Assembly: GCA_913774845.1 (NCBI GenBank)
Contig: CAJYJO010000013.1
Coordinates: forward strand, 62,001 to 126,000
DNA length: 64,000 nucleotides
From: an uncultured Microbacterium sp.
GTDB taxonomy: Bacteria; Actinomycetota; Actinomycetes; Actinomycetales; Microbacteriaceae
Direction: 5' to 3'
Part shown: piece after piece, positions 9,001 to 16,792 of the stretch
Position numbering within the stretch: position 1 is the first letter of the stretch
Layout: each line of letters starts with the position of its first letter
The notes under the pieces: model-generated
The model's database searches: none
What the model was told of the DNA's origin: nothing
The model's input: the letters and a program-made list of their open reading frames with translations, nothing else
Program-made: the position numbers and the translations under genes

Positions 9001-12000
9001 GGTGGATGCCACCGGGGTGGCCACGGCCTTCACCGATGCCGCCGGGGCGCGTACGACGCTGACGCTGGACGAACTCGGCCGGACGGTACGCACGGCCGAC
9101 CCCACCGGGGTGAGCGCGTCCCTCTCCTACGACGAGGTCGGTCGGGTGGCATCCGAGACCGATGCGGCCGGTGGCGTGACGACGTACGCCTACGATGCGC
9201 TGGACCGCGTCACCGAAGTCACCGATCCGGCCGGCTTCGCTACCGAGTACGCGTACGACGTCGACGGCAACCTCGTCGGCGTGGTCGATCGGCTCGGTAA
9301 TCCGACGCTCGTCGAGGTCGACGCCGCGGGTCAGGTCGTCTCGACCACGGATGCCGCGGGCGCCGTGGAGCGGTACGAGTACGACGCCGGCGGGCAGATC
9401 ACGGCCGTCATCGACGCCGAGGGTGGCCGGACCTCTTTCGCCTATGACGCTGCCGGCCGAACGACCGGGATCACCGATCCGCTCGGCGCCGTCACCGTGT
9501 TCACGTACGACGCGGTCGGACGCCTCATCAGCGAAACCGACCCCACCGGGGCCGAGACCCGGATGGAGTACGACAGTGCCGGTCGTGTCGCGCGCACCGT
9601 CGACGCGCTCGGTGCCGAGCAGCGTTTCGGGTACGACCGCACCGGCCGCCGCACGAGTGTCACCGGGGCGAACGGCGTCACAACGGCGTACGCCTACGAC
9701 GCGCTCGGCAACCTGACGACCGTCGTCGAGGGGGCGGATGCCGCGGCCCCCTCCGACAGTGACACCAACGTCACGACGACGTACGCCTACGGCGCAACGG
9801 GTCTGCTCATCGCGATCACCGGTCCGACCGGTGCGAGCACCATGTGGGAGTACGACGCGGCGGGACGCCCCCTCGTCGAGACCGGGCCGGCGCGTGAACG
9901 GACCGAGACGCTGTACGACGGGGCCGGTCGCGTCCTGCGGGAGTCCAACGGGCTCGGTCTGGTGGCGGCGTACCGCTACGACGCGCGCAGTGACATCGCG
10001 GGGCTGACCCGGTCGGACGGCGAGGTCGCGTTCGAGTACGACGCCGAGCAGCGGCCCATCGCGATGACGGATCCCACCGGCGTCACCGGATGGGTGTACG
10101 ACCCGGTCGGCCGGATGCGCGAGCAGATCGACTCGAACGGTCAGAAGCTTTCGCACGAGTACACGCCCACGGGTCTCACCGCGGCGACCACCCTGCCGGA
10201 TGGGACGGTCACGCGCTTCACCTTCGACGCGGCCGGTCGGGCCACGAGCCAGACGACTCCGTTCGGCGACGTCGACTACGCGTACGACGCGGCGGGCCGG
10301 CGGACAGGAATCAAGCGTCCCAACGGGGTGTCGACGTCGATCGCCTACGACGCGATCGGGCAAGTCACGCGCGTCGCGCACGCGACCCCCGCGGCGTCCG
10401 CCGACGCGGCTGCCCCGCTGCCCCACAGGGTGGCTGCGTTGCAGACCCAGACGGACCAGTGCCGCGACGTCGGGGGCTACCTCGGCGAACGGACGATCCC
10501 CGGGGCGGGCTCGGGCAAGACCTGCGTGAAGACCGCGCCCTACCTCGAGCGGCGCTCCCTGCCGGCCCCGGAGCCGGCGGCGCCCGCGGGCGCTTCGCTG
10601 GCATACGACTACACCTGGAACGCTGACGGCTCGGCGGCGTCGAAGGCGCGCACCATCACCGGACCGGAGGGCGCAGCCGACACCGTGTCGCAGTCCTACG
10701 ACTACGACGACCTGACGCGGCTCATCGAGTCGGCGACGGGCGGCGGCGAGACCTCGCGGTACGGCTACGACGCAGCCGGAAACCGCACCAGCTGGACCAC
10801 GGGCGACCACACCGTCAGCGCGACACTCGACTCCGCGGGCCGTGTGACGTCGACGTCCGACGGATCGACCTACACGTACGACGCCGCAGGTTCTCGATCA
10901 TCGGCTACGACCGACGGGAGACCGACCACCTTCGAGCACGATCCCGCGGGGCGGCTGATGGGCACGTCGACGCCGAATCGCTCGACCGCCTACGCCTACG
11001 ACGGCCTGGACCGCCGGGTGCGTGTCGATGACTCCGCGGCCTATGGCAGCGATGCGTCGGCAGGGGCATGGGACGGGCTGCTCCCCACGGCAGGGACGAG
11101 CTCTCGACATGGGGCATCCAGCCTTCTCAGGGATGCCGGCGGAGAGGCACTCGTTCAGTCGGGCCCGTCGGGGGTCTCGTGGCTGCTCGGGGACGCCCGG
11201 GACGTCACCGCGACCGCGACCAGCGGGGGAGTGCTCGACGATCTCGTGGGCTGGGGTGATTTCGGCGGCGCGGACTACGCCACGACCGGCTGGGACGCCA
11301 CCGTCGGGTACGACGGGCAACCCGGAGACGCGACCCTCGGTCTCGACGAGTACTACGCGCGGTCCTACGACGCCGGGGTCGGGTCGTGGTTGGAGGCCGA
11401 CTCGTGGCGCGGACAGCGCAGCGACCCGCAGTCTCTGAACCGGTACGCGTACGTGAAGAACTCGCCGGTGTCGTACGCCGACGCATTCGGGTTCGTCCAC
11501 ATGCGCCTGATCGACGGAGGCCGGTCAGCACGACGGGCGCCCATCACCGGTCGCAGCTACACCCGCAACCTCCGCCACCTGAACGGCGTGAACTCGCAGC
11601 AATACGTCTCGGCCGGCTCGCCCCGAGCGGGTGGGTCGAACGGCCGCTTGCGTGGCCCCGGGCCGAAGTCCACGGTGCGGGCACCGCGCGGGTTCTCCGC
11701 CGGGTTGCAGGCCGTTCGTCACCTTCGGACGGTGCGCGGGTGCTTGCCGATGGATTGGGGGTGCCGTGGGTTCTCCGGCACCACGGGCGAGCGCGCGCCA
11801 TCTTTATCTGCGTGGACGCGGGTTGTGAGTACCTTGACGGGGAACCTCTACGTCGCCAACTCCTTGAATCTGACCAACATGATGCATCGGATGCCGGAAC
11901 TGAGGAAGTTCGTGAACCTCCCAGCTACGGCGGTCGGTCTGGGGATTGCATGGTTCAACGGCAGTCGGGAGTGTCGGATAGCGAAAAACGGACTAATTGT

Positions 12001-12298
12001 TTGCCAAGCCCTAAGTAACCCTGGAGGGGGTGGAACCACCATTGGTGATGTTTTCGTGACGACAGAAAGCTTTGCGAAGGTAATGCCTGACGATGATTTG
12101 TTATCACACGAGATGCGACACTCTGAGCAGTGGGCAGGATGGGGTCATGTTGGATTCGCTAGTGCTTATGGCCTCTCTGCACTGTGGTCTAGCGTCTTTT
12201 CCGGTAGTTATGCATGCCTCAACTACTTCGAGATTGATGCCGGGCTACACGAAGGAAAATATGATCGTACATGCCGAAAGACGCCTAATGTCAATTAG
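6005..12298 (+). CDS. secreted RHS/YD-repeat polymorphic toxin with HExxH metallopeptidase-like tip
   Basis: A 2097-residue exported protein. The start is the ATG at 6005 that overlaps the upstream stop; it gives a signal peptide (about residues 1-28, MTRRALAAVVTAVVVFGG). Residues about 590-1770 are a long series of YD repeats of the RHS/WapA type that build a beta-cocoon. The conserved RHS-associated core spans about 1780-1829 (LDEYYARSYDAGVGSWLEAD to YADAFG). Everything after is the variable tip (268 residues), encoded by DNA whose GC falls sharply after about 11,800. The tip contains HEMRH (2035-2039) and, 37 residues later, NYFEIDA with E2076, which fits a gluzincin-type zinc site. I infer a secreted contact toxin with a protease warhead; the family architecture is well known, the tip activity is inference. 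Confidence 0.9.
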   Translation: MTRRALAAVVTAVVVFGGGAVAEPPATAAEVAAAARADVLERVRRAAMPTAPSVEPLPLDAPAPAAEVRLDPDAESVLRADELGLQAVFSGHDIPGSVTLAAGEPVGEALAERTAASETAGVVLSDVVEITATDSGGDRLTSFPAELIDVPDENDDGPPVYDVIPGIALSLDVDAQRIADAGVDPASLQIYTRADPGQPWSLLPSYFDSGAGVVRGESDHLSQFVVIGIPFVPDPGPRVVLDPDNDEGQARTPAPATEFPYNWDLVDRLRGMLEERCLAQVTVTRPAGVRFVSRETRARVAAAADPVATVGFGFNTYRGFAWGTEREGGTLGFSRGRGGDDALAQSFVDHMPAYTGRPAERAASTSNFPFAEYAGLPGAYAHVETLYLDHNFDRPVIDHGFGSVVDGAFRSLGGYLESQGFTCSDPITGGWPSPPSQAELARWRHLGYQNHQIYGADPVSFSTGNLVESFPLFSLSGPGAQAIEATLVYNAQDGRLSRVGAGWSFSLGARAQRFDDGSVLTVRGDGASYVFTADGAGGYTSADDPDLTLAEAGSGRLRLADRDGASWVFDAADVEGIGELVSHTDASGAVTTLTYGAADPNTHQFVPLTSVTDAAGQTLAVESDDLGRVSAFRLPDGRTWRLAYDAAGDLVTITDAAGGVRSFTYDAQHRMLTATDPAGSTYLVNVFDEQGRVVSQRDAEGTERRFVYESGRTLYTDNEGRQSIFGYDAGYRITSVENPDGHIARWEFDARGDVISHTDEAGRVTRYTYDSKGNLETETDAAGHETRYTSTPSGQVASRTDALGRTWVYSYDERGLVTAEDRPDGTTERYEYTAAGDLAAVIAPSGATTRYEYDDRGNLVALVDPLERRTTYGYDLSNRLTTVTDPLGAVSTWEWDAADRIIATVDPMGARTVFTYDATDNLLSATDATGAVTRYEWDALLRMVKTVGPDGAETRYTYDREDHLTSTTDPEGATTQLLLDEAYRATGAVDPNGGQWREEVDATGVATAFTDAAGARTTLTLDELGRTVRTADPTGVSASLSYDEVGRVASETDAAGGVTTYAYDALDRVTEVTDPAGFATEYAYDVDGNLVGVVDRLGNPTLVEVDAAGQVVSTTDAAGAVERYEYDAGGQITAVIDAEGGRTSFAYDAAGRTTGITDPLGAVTVFTYDAVGRLISETDPTGAETRMEYDSAGRVARTVDALGAEQRFGYDRTGRRTSVTGANGVTTAYAYDALGNLTTVVEGADAAAPSDSDTNVTTTYAYGATGLLIAITGPTGASTMWEYDAAGRPLVETGPARERTETLYDGAGRVLRESNGLGLVAAYRYDARSDIAGLTRSDGEVAFEYDAEQRPIAMTDPTGVTGWVYDPVGRMREQIDSNGQKLSHEYTPTGLTAATTLPDGTVTRFTFDAAGRATSQTTPFGDVDYAYDAAGRRTGIKRPNGVSTSIAYDAIGQVTRVAHATPAASADAAAPLPHRVAALQTQTDQCRDVGGYLGERTIPGAGSGKTCVKTAPYLERRSLPAPEPAAPAGASLAYDYTWNADGSAASKARTITGPEGAADTVSQSYDYDDLTRLIESATGGGETSRYGYDAAGNRTSWTTGDHTVSATLDSAGRVTSTSDGSTYTYDAAGSRSSATTDGRPTTFEHDPAGRLMGTSTPNRSTAYAYDGLDRRVRVDDSAAYGSDASAGAWDGLLPTAGTSSRHGASSLLRDAGGEALVQSGPSGVSWLLGDARDVTATATSGGVLDDLVGWGDFGGADYATTGWDATVGYDGQPGDATLGLDEYYARSYDAGVGSWLEADSWRGQRSDPQSLNRYAYVKNSPVSYADAFGFVHMRLIDGGRSARRAPITGRSYTRNLRHLNGVNSQQYVSAGSPRAGGSNGRLRGPGPKSTVRAPRGFSAGLQAVRHLRTVRGCLPMDWGCRGFSGTTGERAPSLSAWTRVVSTLTGNLYVANSLNLTNMMHRMPELRKFVNLPATAVGLGIAWFNGSRECRIAKNGLIVCQALSNPGGGGTTIGDVFVTTESFAKVMPDDDLLSHEMRHSEQWAGWGHVGFASAYGLSALWSSVFSGSYACLNYFEIDAGLHEGKYDRTCRKTPNVN

Positions 12299-12770
12299 AG
12301 GAGTCCGAGCCGGAACGCTTTTTCTGCTCCTTCTAATTCTCCTATCTGGATGCGTGCCGACCCGGCCGAATGACTTGCCCCTTTACATGTCATCCGGTAG
12401 GGAAGGAATCACATTCCGCTGGTGCGGAGAGAGGATAAATAACGTCACGCGGATCGAGGTCACCTATGCAACTTTGACCCCGCAGCGGGAGGATCGCATA
12501 GCCGGGGAGTGGGTTGGCAACTTCTCACTGTCCCCCGATGTTAAGCTCTCCGCTCTACAACCTCCGAAAGGTGCCGAATACAAGAGCATTCGAGATATCC
12601 CCGACGATGTTGGCCAGATGCTTGTCTTTGTGTACATTTCTCTCGCGGACCCCGCAACTTCCATGCCAACGGTCATATACGAAATACATGACCCCCTGCT
12701 GAACCTGTCCGGAGAATGGATAGCACCCGCTGGGGCGGGAGGAGCCCCCAAGTGTCCCGTAGGAACTTGA
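12261..12770 (+). CDS. lipoprotein, family A copy 1 (candidate immunity)
   Basis: A 169-residue lipoprotein whose start overlaps the 3' end of the RHS gene. The ATG at 12261 follows GAAGGA with 4 bases spacing; an in-frame ATG at 12288 is the alternative. The hydrophobic leader ends in the lipobox LLSGC, so the mature protein is lipid-anchored outside the membrane. The mature N-terminus CVPTRPNDLPLYM aligns with CVPTSFNEFPLYM of the gene at 13487, and similarity continues to the end (WCG, NFSLS/NFSIS, LQPPKG/LQPPRG). GC is clearly below the flanks. Being directly behind a toxin tip and exposed outside, it is a candidate immunity protein; this is inference. Confidence 0.78.
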   Translation: MIVHAERRLMSIRGVRAGTLFLLLLILLSGCVPTRPNDLPLYMSSGREGITFRWCGERINNVTRIEVTYATLTPQREDRIAGEWVGNFSLSPDVKLSALQPPKGAEYKSIRDIPDDVGQMLVFVYISLADPATSMPTVIYEIHDPLLNLSGEWIAPAGAGGAPKCPVGT

Positions 12771-12794
12771 CGGTCATTTCGCGCGATCGCCGGC

Positions 12795-12827
12795 GCTGGA
12801 CTGCCGCCGTCGACTACGGCGGCCAGC
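12795..12827 (+). other. hairpin between family A and family B genes
   Basis: CCGCCG and CGGCGG (12804-12809, 12817-12822) form a stem with a 7-base loop. GCTGG/CCAGC flank it as an outer stem with a small bulge. It lies in the 103-bp gap between the copy-1 genes and may attenuate expression; there is no T tract. Confidence 0.35.
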
Positions 12828-12873
12828 CCGGTGATGCCGGCCTCGGCCTGGATGGGGTCTCAAAGATATCCAC

Positions 12874-13434
12874 GTGGTAGCTTCAAGGCGCCCGCGACTC
12901 GGTGAGTGGATGCGCCTCCTCGGGGTCGCTCTCGTCGCCATTCTCGTCGGAGCAATCCAATTTCTGATAGGCCTTGTCGTGGCCGTTATTGTGTTGAACG
13001 GAGCTTTCGCATTCTTCCCTGGCGGGCCAGCGTGGGTCCCGCTTCCTGAATCCTCCAATGTGAGTCTGACCGGAGAGTGGCAACTCGATTCGGAGTCGCA
13101 CAATATCTCCATCGCATTCACTGAGCAGGGGGAGGTGGTGTTGACCGACTGGCCGGCGGATGTTCTTTGTCCCGAAGTGCGAAAGCAAATTCGGGGGTGG
13201 AGCGAGATTGATTGGTCTAGAACGGTGGGAGCAACTGGGCGAGCCGAGCCATCGACTCGGGGGCCGCAAGTTGGCGTCAGACTCACTCCGAACACGCGTG
13301 GCTGCTCCTCGGGCCTCACACTTTTTCTTGAGGAGCAGACCGCCTCGGGGGAGTTGCGTCTCATTTACTACCTCAATGGACCGACAGATTCGGACACGGG
13401 CGTGATGCCCCTCGTCTTCAGAAGAACCCGCTGA
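12874..13434 (+). CDS. membrane protein, family B copy 1 (candidate immunity)
   Basis: A 186-residue protein with a GTG start. One long hydrophobic segment (about residues 13-48) is followed by an exported domain. That domain starts TGEWQLD and contains DWPADVLCP; the same G-x-W ... DWP ... L-x-C skeleton is present in the products at 14014 and 16106, so this is a three-member paralogous family within 4 kb. The C-terminus YLNGPTDSDTGVMPLVFRRT parallels FLNGPADEADGIEPLVFERV of the third copy. No named family is recognised. Position downstream of the RHS gene suggests immunity or an accessory role. Confidence 0.75.
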   Translation: MVASRRPRLGEWMRLLGVALVAILVGAIQFLIGLVVAVIVLNGAFAFFPGGPAWVPLPESSNVSLTGEWQLDSESHNISIAFTEQGEVVLTDWPADVLCPEVRKQIRGWSEIDWSRTVGATGRAEPSTRGPQVGVRLTPNTRGCSSGLTLFLEEQTASGELRLIYYLNGPTDSDTGVMPLVFRRTR

Positions 13435-13486
13435 ACTCTGGCTTTTGATTCGCGCTGGTGTGAGGGGTGAGGGAGTGAAGTTACGA

Positions 13487-14017
13487 ATGAAAAACGCTGG
13501 ACGGTCGCGAGCCAGAGGTGCCGCATCCCTGCCGCTGTTTCTGCTGGGAAACCTTCTCGGTGGTTGTGTGCCGACGAGCTTCAACGAGTTCCCGCTATAC
13601 ATGTCCGTAGAGGGAGATGGGCTGTTATTCCTATGGTGTGGGAGTTCACTCGACAACCTTGACCAGATGGAAATCAGTTACGCCTTGTTCACGCCAGACA
13701 TCGAGGACCATCTGGCTGCGAAGGGGCGAGGGAATTTCAGTATTTCCAAAGGAACGGAATTTTCCAACCTTCAACCCCCTCGGGGATTGCAGTATCAGGA
13801 ACAGGCTGAGATATCCATTGAGCAACGGAGAACGATGGTTTTCGTGGACATGCGCTCGCGTGAGCCTTCCGTCTACGGGCCCTCCGTGGTCTTCGATGTG
13901 CAAGACCCGACACAGATCATGGAAGGCTCCTGGATCCGGCCCGACGGGACGGTGGCATCCGAGACTTGTTCAGCTCGAGCCGTGTCGCACGTCGAGGATA
14001 TGGGAGCGTCGCGATGA
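13487..14017 (+). CDS. lipoprotein, family A copy 2 (candidate immunity)
   Basis: A 176-residue lipoprotein, paralogue of the gene at 12261. The ATG at 13487 is preferred: GAGGGAG lies 11 bases upstream and it gives a compact leader ending in the lipobox LLGGC. The mature part begins CVPTSFNEFPLYM and keeps the WCG, NFSIS and LQPPRG motifs of copy 1. Its stop overlaps the start of family B copy 2 by 4 bp (ATGA), so A and B are translated as a pair here, unlike copy 1 where they are 103 bp apart. Likely generated by duplication of an A-B pair; function as for copy 1 is inferred. Confidence 0.76.
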   Translation: MKNAGRSRARGAASLPLFLLGNLLGGCVPTSFNEFPLYMSVEGDGLLFLWCGSSLDNLDQMEISYALFTPDIEDHLAAKGRGNFSISKGTEFSNLQPPRGLQYQEQAEISIEQRRTMVFVDMRSREPSVYGPSVVFDVQDPTQIMEGSWIRPDGTVASETCSARAVSHVEDMGASR

Positions 14018-14517
14018 TGCCGCTGAGCAGGACTGCGGGTGCGATTCGGGTGGTGGCATGGTTGATCATCCTGGGGCTCATCGTTCTCATCACGTGGACC
14101 CTTGTCGTGCCGTGGGCTGGGCGGGCACCCGCGACGAAAGACGTGGTTGGAACGTGGAGCCTCGTATATGTCGACGACGAGCTGATCTCTGTGACTCTCG
14201 ACGAGCCAGGTCACGCAGCGGTAGCTGACTGGCCTATGTCTCTGGGGTGCACCGAGCCCCTGCAAATGACCAGTCGGAAAGTGGAACGGATGAGGTGGGC
14301 GCCGGCTGTCGATCTTGCCGGAGGGTGGGCTCTCAGTGAGTCGCAGCAGCGGGTGGAACTGCACGTTCGTGCCTCCTCCGATGCCGAATGCGACGTGTGG
14401 ATTCCCTTCCAGTTCGAATTCAATGTGTTGACCGGCGCACCCCGACTGAAGCTCTACGTTGCAAGCCCGGATGAGCCCTACCTGGGGGAGGTTCTCATTT
14501 TCGAGCGGACCTCGTAG
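14014..14517 (+). CDS. membrane protein, family B copy 2 (candidate immunity)
   Basis: A 167-residue protein starting at the ATG that overlaps the family A copy 2 stop; GGGAG precedes it. A transmembrane helix spans about residues 12-30 (VVAWLIILGLIVLITWTLVV). The outside domain carries VGTWSLV and AVADWPMSLGC, the family B skeleton, and ends LGEVLIFERTS like the other copies. It is more divergent than copies 1 and 3 from each other. Function unknown; candidate immunity protein by context. Confidence 0.72.
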   Translation: MMPLSRTAGAIRVVAWLIILGLIVLITWTLVVPWAGRAPATKDVVGTWSLVYVDDELISVTLDEPGHAAVADWPMSLGCTEPLQMTSRKVERMRWAPAVDLAGGWALSESQQRVELHVRASSDAECDVWIPFQFEFNVLTGAPRLKLYVASPDEPYLGEVLIFERTS

Positions 14518-14596
14518 TCGACTCCCTCGAGCCAGGATGAGACGGCAGTCAGTCGATGAACGTGGCAAGGACCGGCAGGCGAATAGTGAGGGACAA

Positions 14597-15118
14597 ATGA
14601 TCAGGTTCGAAAATGATCGAATTATCCATATCGAAGATCTAAATTTCTCCTTCCCAAGCGGAGATTACCGCTGGATGGACGTGCGCCGGTTCGAGCTGAA
14701 CGAACGTATGACCCAGCTCGACGCGTTGGCGTGTCTTATTTCGAGCCCTTGGTATGACCATGGGTACGATTCCCCGACGTCACCGATTCCGGATCCCGGA
14801 AGGCGAGTCCACGGCCCTTACCGACTTGAAGCTATTCGGTCGTCGAGCTTCCTATCGGTTGCCAGAGGGCGGGCAGTCACTGCGTTGATAGAGTGGGCCC
14901 ATCTCGGTGGGCAGCTGCCTGCGTCGACCAGCGTGGAACTCGACAGATTCATCAAGACTGCGCTGCCAGAGAATTTCGACTGCTGGGAGCTTCCGGATAT
15001 CCGCGCCACGGCGGAACACGAATGGGGGCAGGCGGTTGGGGTCGACGGGTTCATAGAATTCGTCGCACTCTCGCCGACCCGCGAGACATCACACCTCGTC
15101 GTCGCCACCGACGATTGA
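14597..15118 (+). CDS. soluble protein of unknown function in the RHS immunity array
   Basis: A 173-residue protein with no signal peptide or membrane segment. The ATG at 14597 follows GTGAGGGA. It starts MIRFENDRIIHIEDLNFSF and is rich in Trp and acidic residues (WMDVRRFELNE, WELPDIRATAEHEWGQAVG). This size and composition are usual for cytosolic immunity proteins of polymorphic toxin systems, but I do not recognise the family. It lies 79 bp after family B copy 2. Being cytosolic, it may belong to a different, now lost, toxin tip. Confidence 0.65.
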   Translation: MIRFENDRIIHIEDLNFSFPSGDYRWMDVRRFELNERMTQLDALACLISSPWYDHGYDSPTSPIPDPGRRVHGPYRLEAIRSSSFLSVARGRAVTALIEWAHLGGQLPASTSVELDRFIKTALPENFDCWELPDIRATAEHEWGQAVGVDGFIEFVALSPTRETSHLVVATDD

Positions 15119-15214
15119 AGGACATTGTCGAACGGCGCGCGCACAAGGAATCTGGATGCAGGCAAGGCTTCTTCTTGGCTTGCGAGTCCTGCACCTCGTC
15201 AGGATGCCAAGCCT

Positions 15215-15280
15215 TGGTAGTTCGAAGGTTCCCGCGACCAGGTGCGTTGTTCGCCTCCATGGGGTCTCGTCGCCATTCTC
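15215..15280 (+). pseudogene. remnant of a family B 5' end
   Basis: These bases align with the start of the family B copy 1 gene (12875-12945) at roughly three quarters identity, including the shared run TCGTCGCCATTCTC. Read in the matching frame they give VVRRFPRPGALF against VASRRPRLGEWM. No open family B gene follows. It marks a former third A-B pair that has decayed or was cut by rearrangement. Confidence 0.45.
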
Positions 15281-15320
15281 AAAGTGCCGCATTGGCTCAG
15301 CTCTTGGAAGAAGGTGCAGG

Positions 15321-15746
15321 TTGAACCAGACACCCTGGAAGCTGACTGCACAGCTCTTGCTTGCGGCTTCGACTATCGCTCTTTTCGGGACGCCGGTGTT
15401 CATTTGGCTCTGCTACCCGAGGCCCTCGCTAGCTTACGAATTCGGGGCCGCCTGGAACATACTCACCGGACTGCTGGTGGTTGGCCTCGCCGCTGCGCTT
15501 CTTTCTGACTTCTTCGTGCGCCGTCAGGGGAGACGAGGCGCCACACAAAAGGCCAGATTTGCAGCGTCGGCCAGCGGGCCCGCAATCGTTCTCGCCCCCA
15601 GCCTGGCGGTCGCGGGATTGACGACTGGTTCGGCGTGCGCCGCGTTCGTTTTCCTTGTGAGCGCGGTAGCGACCGTGGTGTTTTGGCTTCTGACTCGGCG
15701 TTCCCGGGGATGCACTCTTTGCCGTCCTGGGTGCCGGAGCATGTGA
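15321..15746 (+). CDS. small multi-pass membrane protein
   Basis: A 141-residue hydrophobic protein. The TTG at 15321 is the proposed start because GAAGAAGGTGCAGG precedes it and the protein then begins directly with a transmembrane helix; the frame is open further upstream but there it overlaps the remnant above. Four helices are visible (about residues 8-27, 38-58, 75-95, 100-122). The last 18 residues turn Arg/Cys-rich, unlike the rest, and a second frame opens just before the stop (next entry), so the 3' end may be frameshifted. Unknown family. Confidence 0.5.
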   Translation: MNQTPWKLTAQLLLAASTIALFGTPVFIWLCYPRPSLAYEFGAAWNILTGLLVVGLAAALLSDFFVRRQGRRGATQKARFAASASGPAIVLAPSLAVAGLTTGSACAAFVFLVSAVATVVFWLLTRRSRGCTLCRPGCRSM

Positions 15747-15964
15747 CCATGCTAGACCTGCGCGTTCCAGATTCGGCCCCTCCGTTCGATTCCCCGGACG
15801 GGCGACTAAACCTTCGAACTTTCGTCGTGAGTGAATCGGGAGAACAGACCGGCGAGATAATCGTGTGGGTCAGAGGCGGGTACGTGGTTTGCCTGGAGCA
15901 GGCGTGGTACGTCGGAGATGCTCCGCTCACGTGGCCCGACACAGAATGCCTCGCCGCAGGGTGA
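15710..15964 (+). CDS. small hypothetical protein, or displaced C-terminal domain of the preceding gene
   Basis: An 84-residue frame that overlaps the end of the 15321 gene by 37 bp. Its sequence (DLRVPDSAPPFDSPDGRLNL, EIIVWVRGGYVVCLEQAWY) looks like a real folded domain with balanced composition. There is no strong ribosome binding site. A single-base shift around 15700 would join it to the preceding membrane protein as an outside domain, giving a family-B-like layout. Either a separate small gene or half of a frameshifted one. Confidence 0.4.
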   Translation: MHSLPSWVPEHVTMLDLRVPDSAPPFDSPDGRLNLRTFVVSESGEQTGEIIVWVRGGYVVCLEQAWYVGDAPLTWPDTECLAAG

Positions 15965-16105
15965 GGCAACCGATGGCAGCGAGGAAGGAGGAACTACGGC
16001 CGGCGCGCAGTTGCGCAAAACCGGCAGAACCCCGCGCCCGCGTCATGAACCGCCCCCGCGCTCGTCTTCATCGTCGTAACGACGGTGCGAGCGGTGGAGG
16101 CCACG

Positions 16106-16774
16106 ATGGAAGCGCACGTGGGTGGAAGAGATACGTGCGAAGCGACGATCCCGGGTGGCCCGAGACCGCTGGGGGTCGGGGCCTGGATCGCGATCAGCGT
16201 GGGAGGGTGTCTGGTCCTCGGGGCGGTGCTCGTGCAGCTGGTCATCCTGATGGCGAGCCTGCTCTGTTTCGCCGTCCTGGGAATCGTCATCATCTCGAAC
16301 TACACGGAGGTTCCTTCCGAGAGCTCACCGCCCACGAGCCTTGCGGGCGAGTGGGTCCTCGACCCGGCCACCGCCGACATGTCCGTCCACATCGACGCGG
16401 ACGGGTTCGTCACGCTCGAGGACTGGCCGGTCGACCTCCTCTGTCCCGTCGCCGGCCAGACATTCCGTGATGCGGCAGACCTCGACTGGTCGTGGACGAC
16501 GACCGTATCGGGCGTCGCGGCGACCGACGAGCGCGTGTCGGTGGTCGAGGTGCTGCTGGACCCCCTGCCGCAGGGATGCCACACCTGGCAGGAGATCTCG
16601 GTCGAGGGGGAGCCGGCATCCGGAGACTCGCGCCTCGTGGTCTTCCTCAACGGTCCCGCCGACGAGGCGGACGGGATCGAACCCCTGGTGTTCGAGAGAG
16701 TGGGGCCGGCGGACAGGGCGACGGCCACGGTGCACACGACCGGCGCGGGGGCGCTGCAACCCGCGCGCCCGTAG
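16106..16774 (+). CDS. membrane protein, family B copy 3
   Basis: A 222-residue protein. The ATG at 16106 has GTGGAGG 5 bases upstream; the GTG at 16085 lacks a site. Two hydrophobic stretches (about residues 24-60) precede an outside domain with LAGEWVLD and LEDWPVDLLCP, closest to family B copy 1 (also shares YLNGP/FLNGP and PLVFxR). Its GC is back at the chromosomal level, so this copy is either the resident gene from which the island copies derive or an older acquisition. Function unknown. Confidence 0.75.
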   Translation: MEAHVGGRDTCEATIPGGPRPLGVGAWIAISVGGCLVLGAVLVQLVILMASLLCFAVLGIVIISNYTEVPSESSPPTSLAGEWVLDPATADMSVHIDADGFVTLEDWPVDLLCPVAGQTFRDAADLDWSWTTTVSGVAATDERVSVVEVLLDPLPQGCHTWQEISVEGEPASGDSRLVVFLNGPADEADGIEPLVFERVGPADRATATVHTTGAGALQPARP

Positions 16775-16792
16775 CCGCTCGGCATCCGCTTC

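Noticed and set aside
8365..9681. Short minus-strand frames within the YD repeats as separate toxins or immunity genes
   Set aside because: They recur with the repeat period and are compositional shadows.
7301..10810. A 1169-codon open frame on the minus strand opposite the RHS gene
   Set aside because: It is an antisense shadow of the GC-rich YD repeats. It has no start signal or family features, and the plus frame carries clear YD motifs and a signal peptide.
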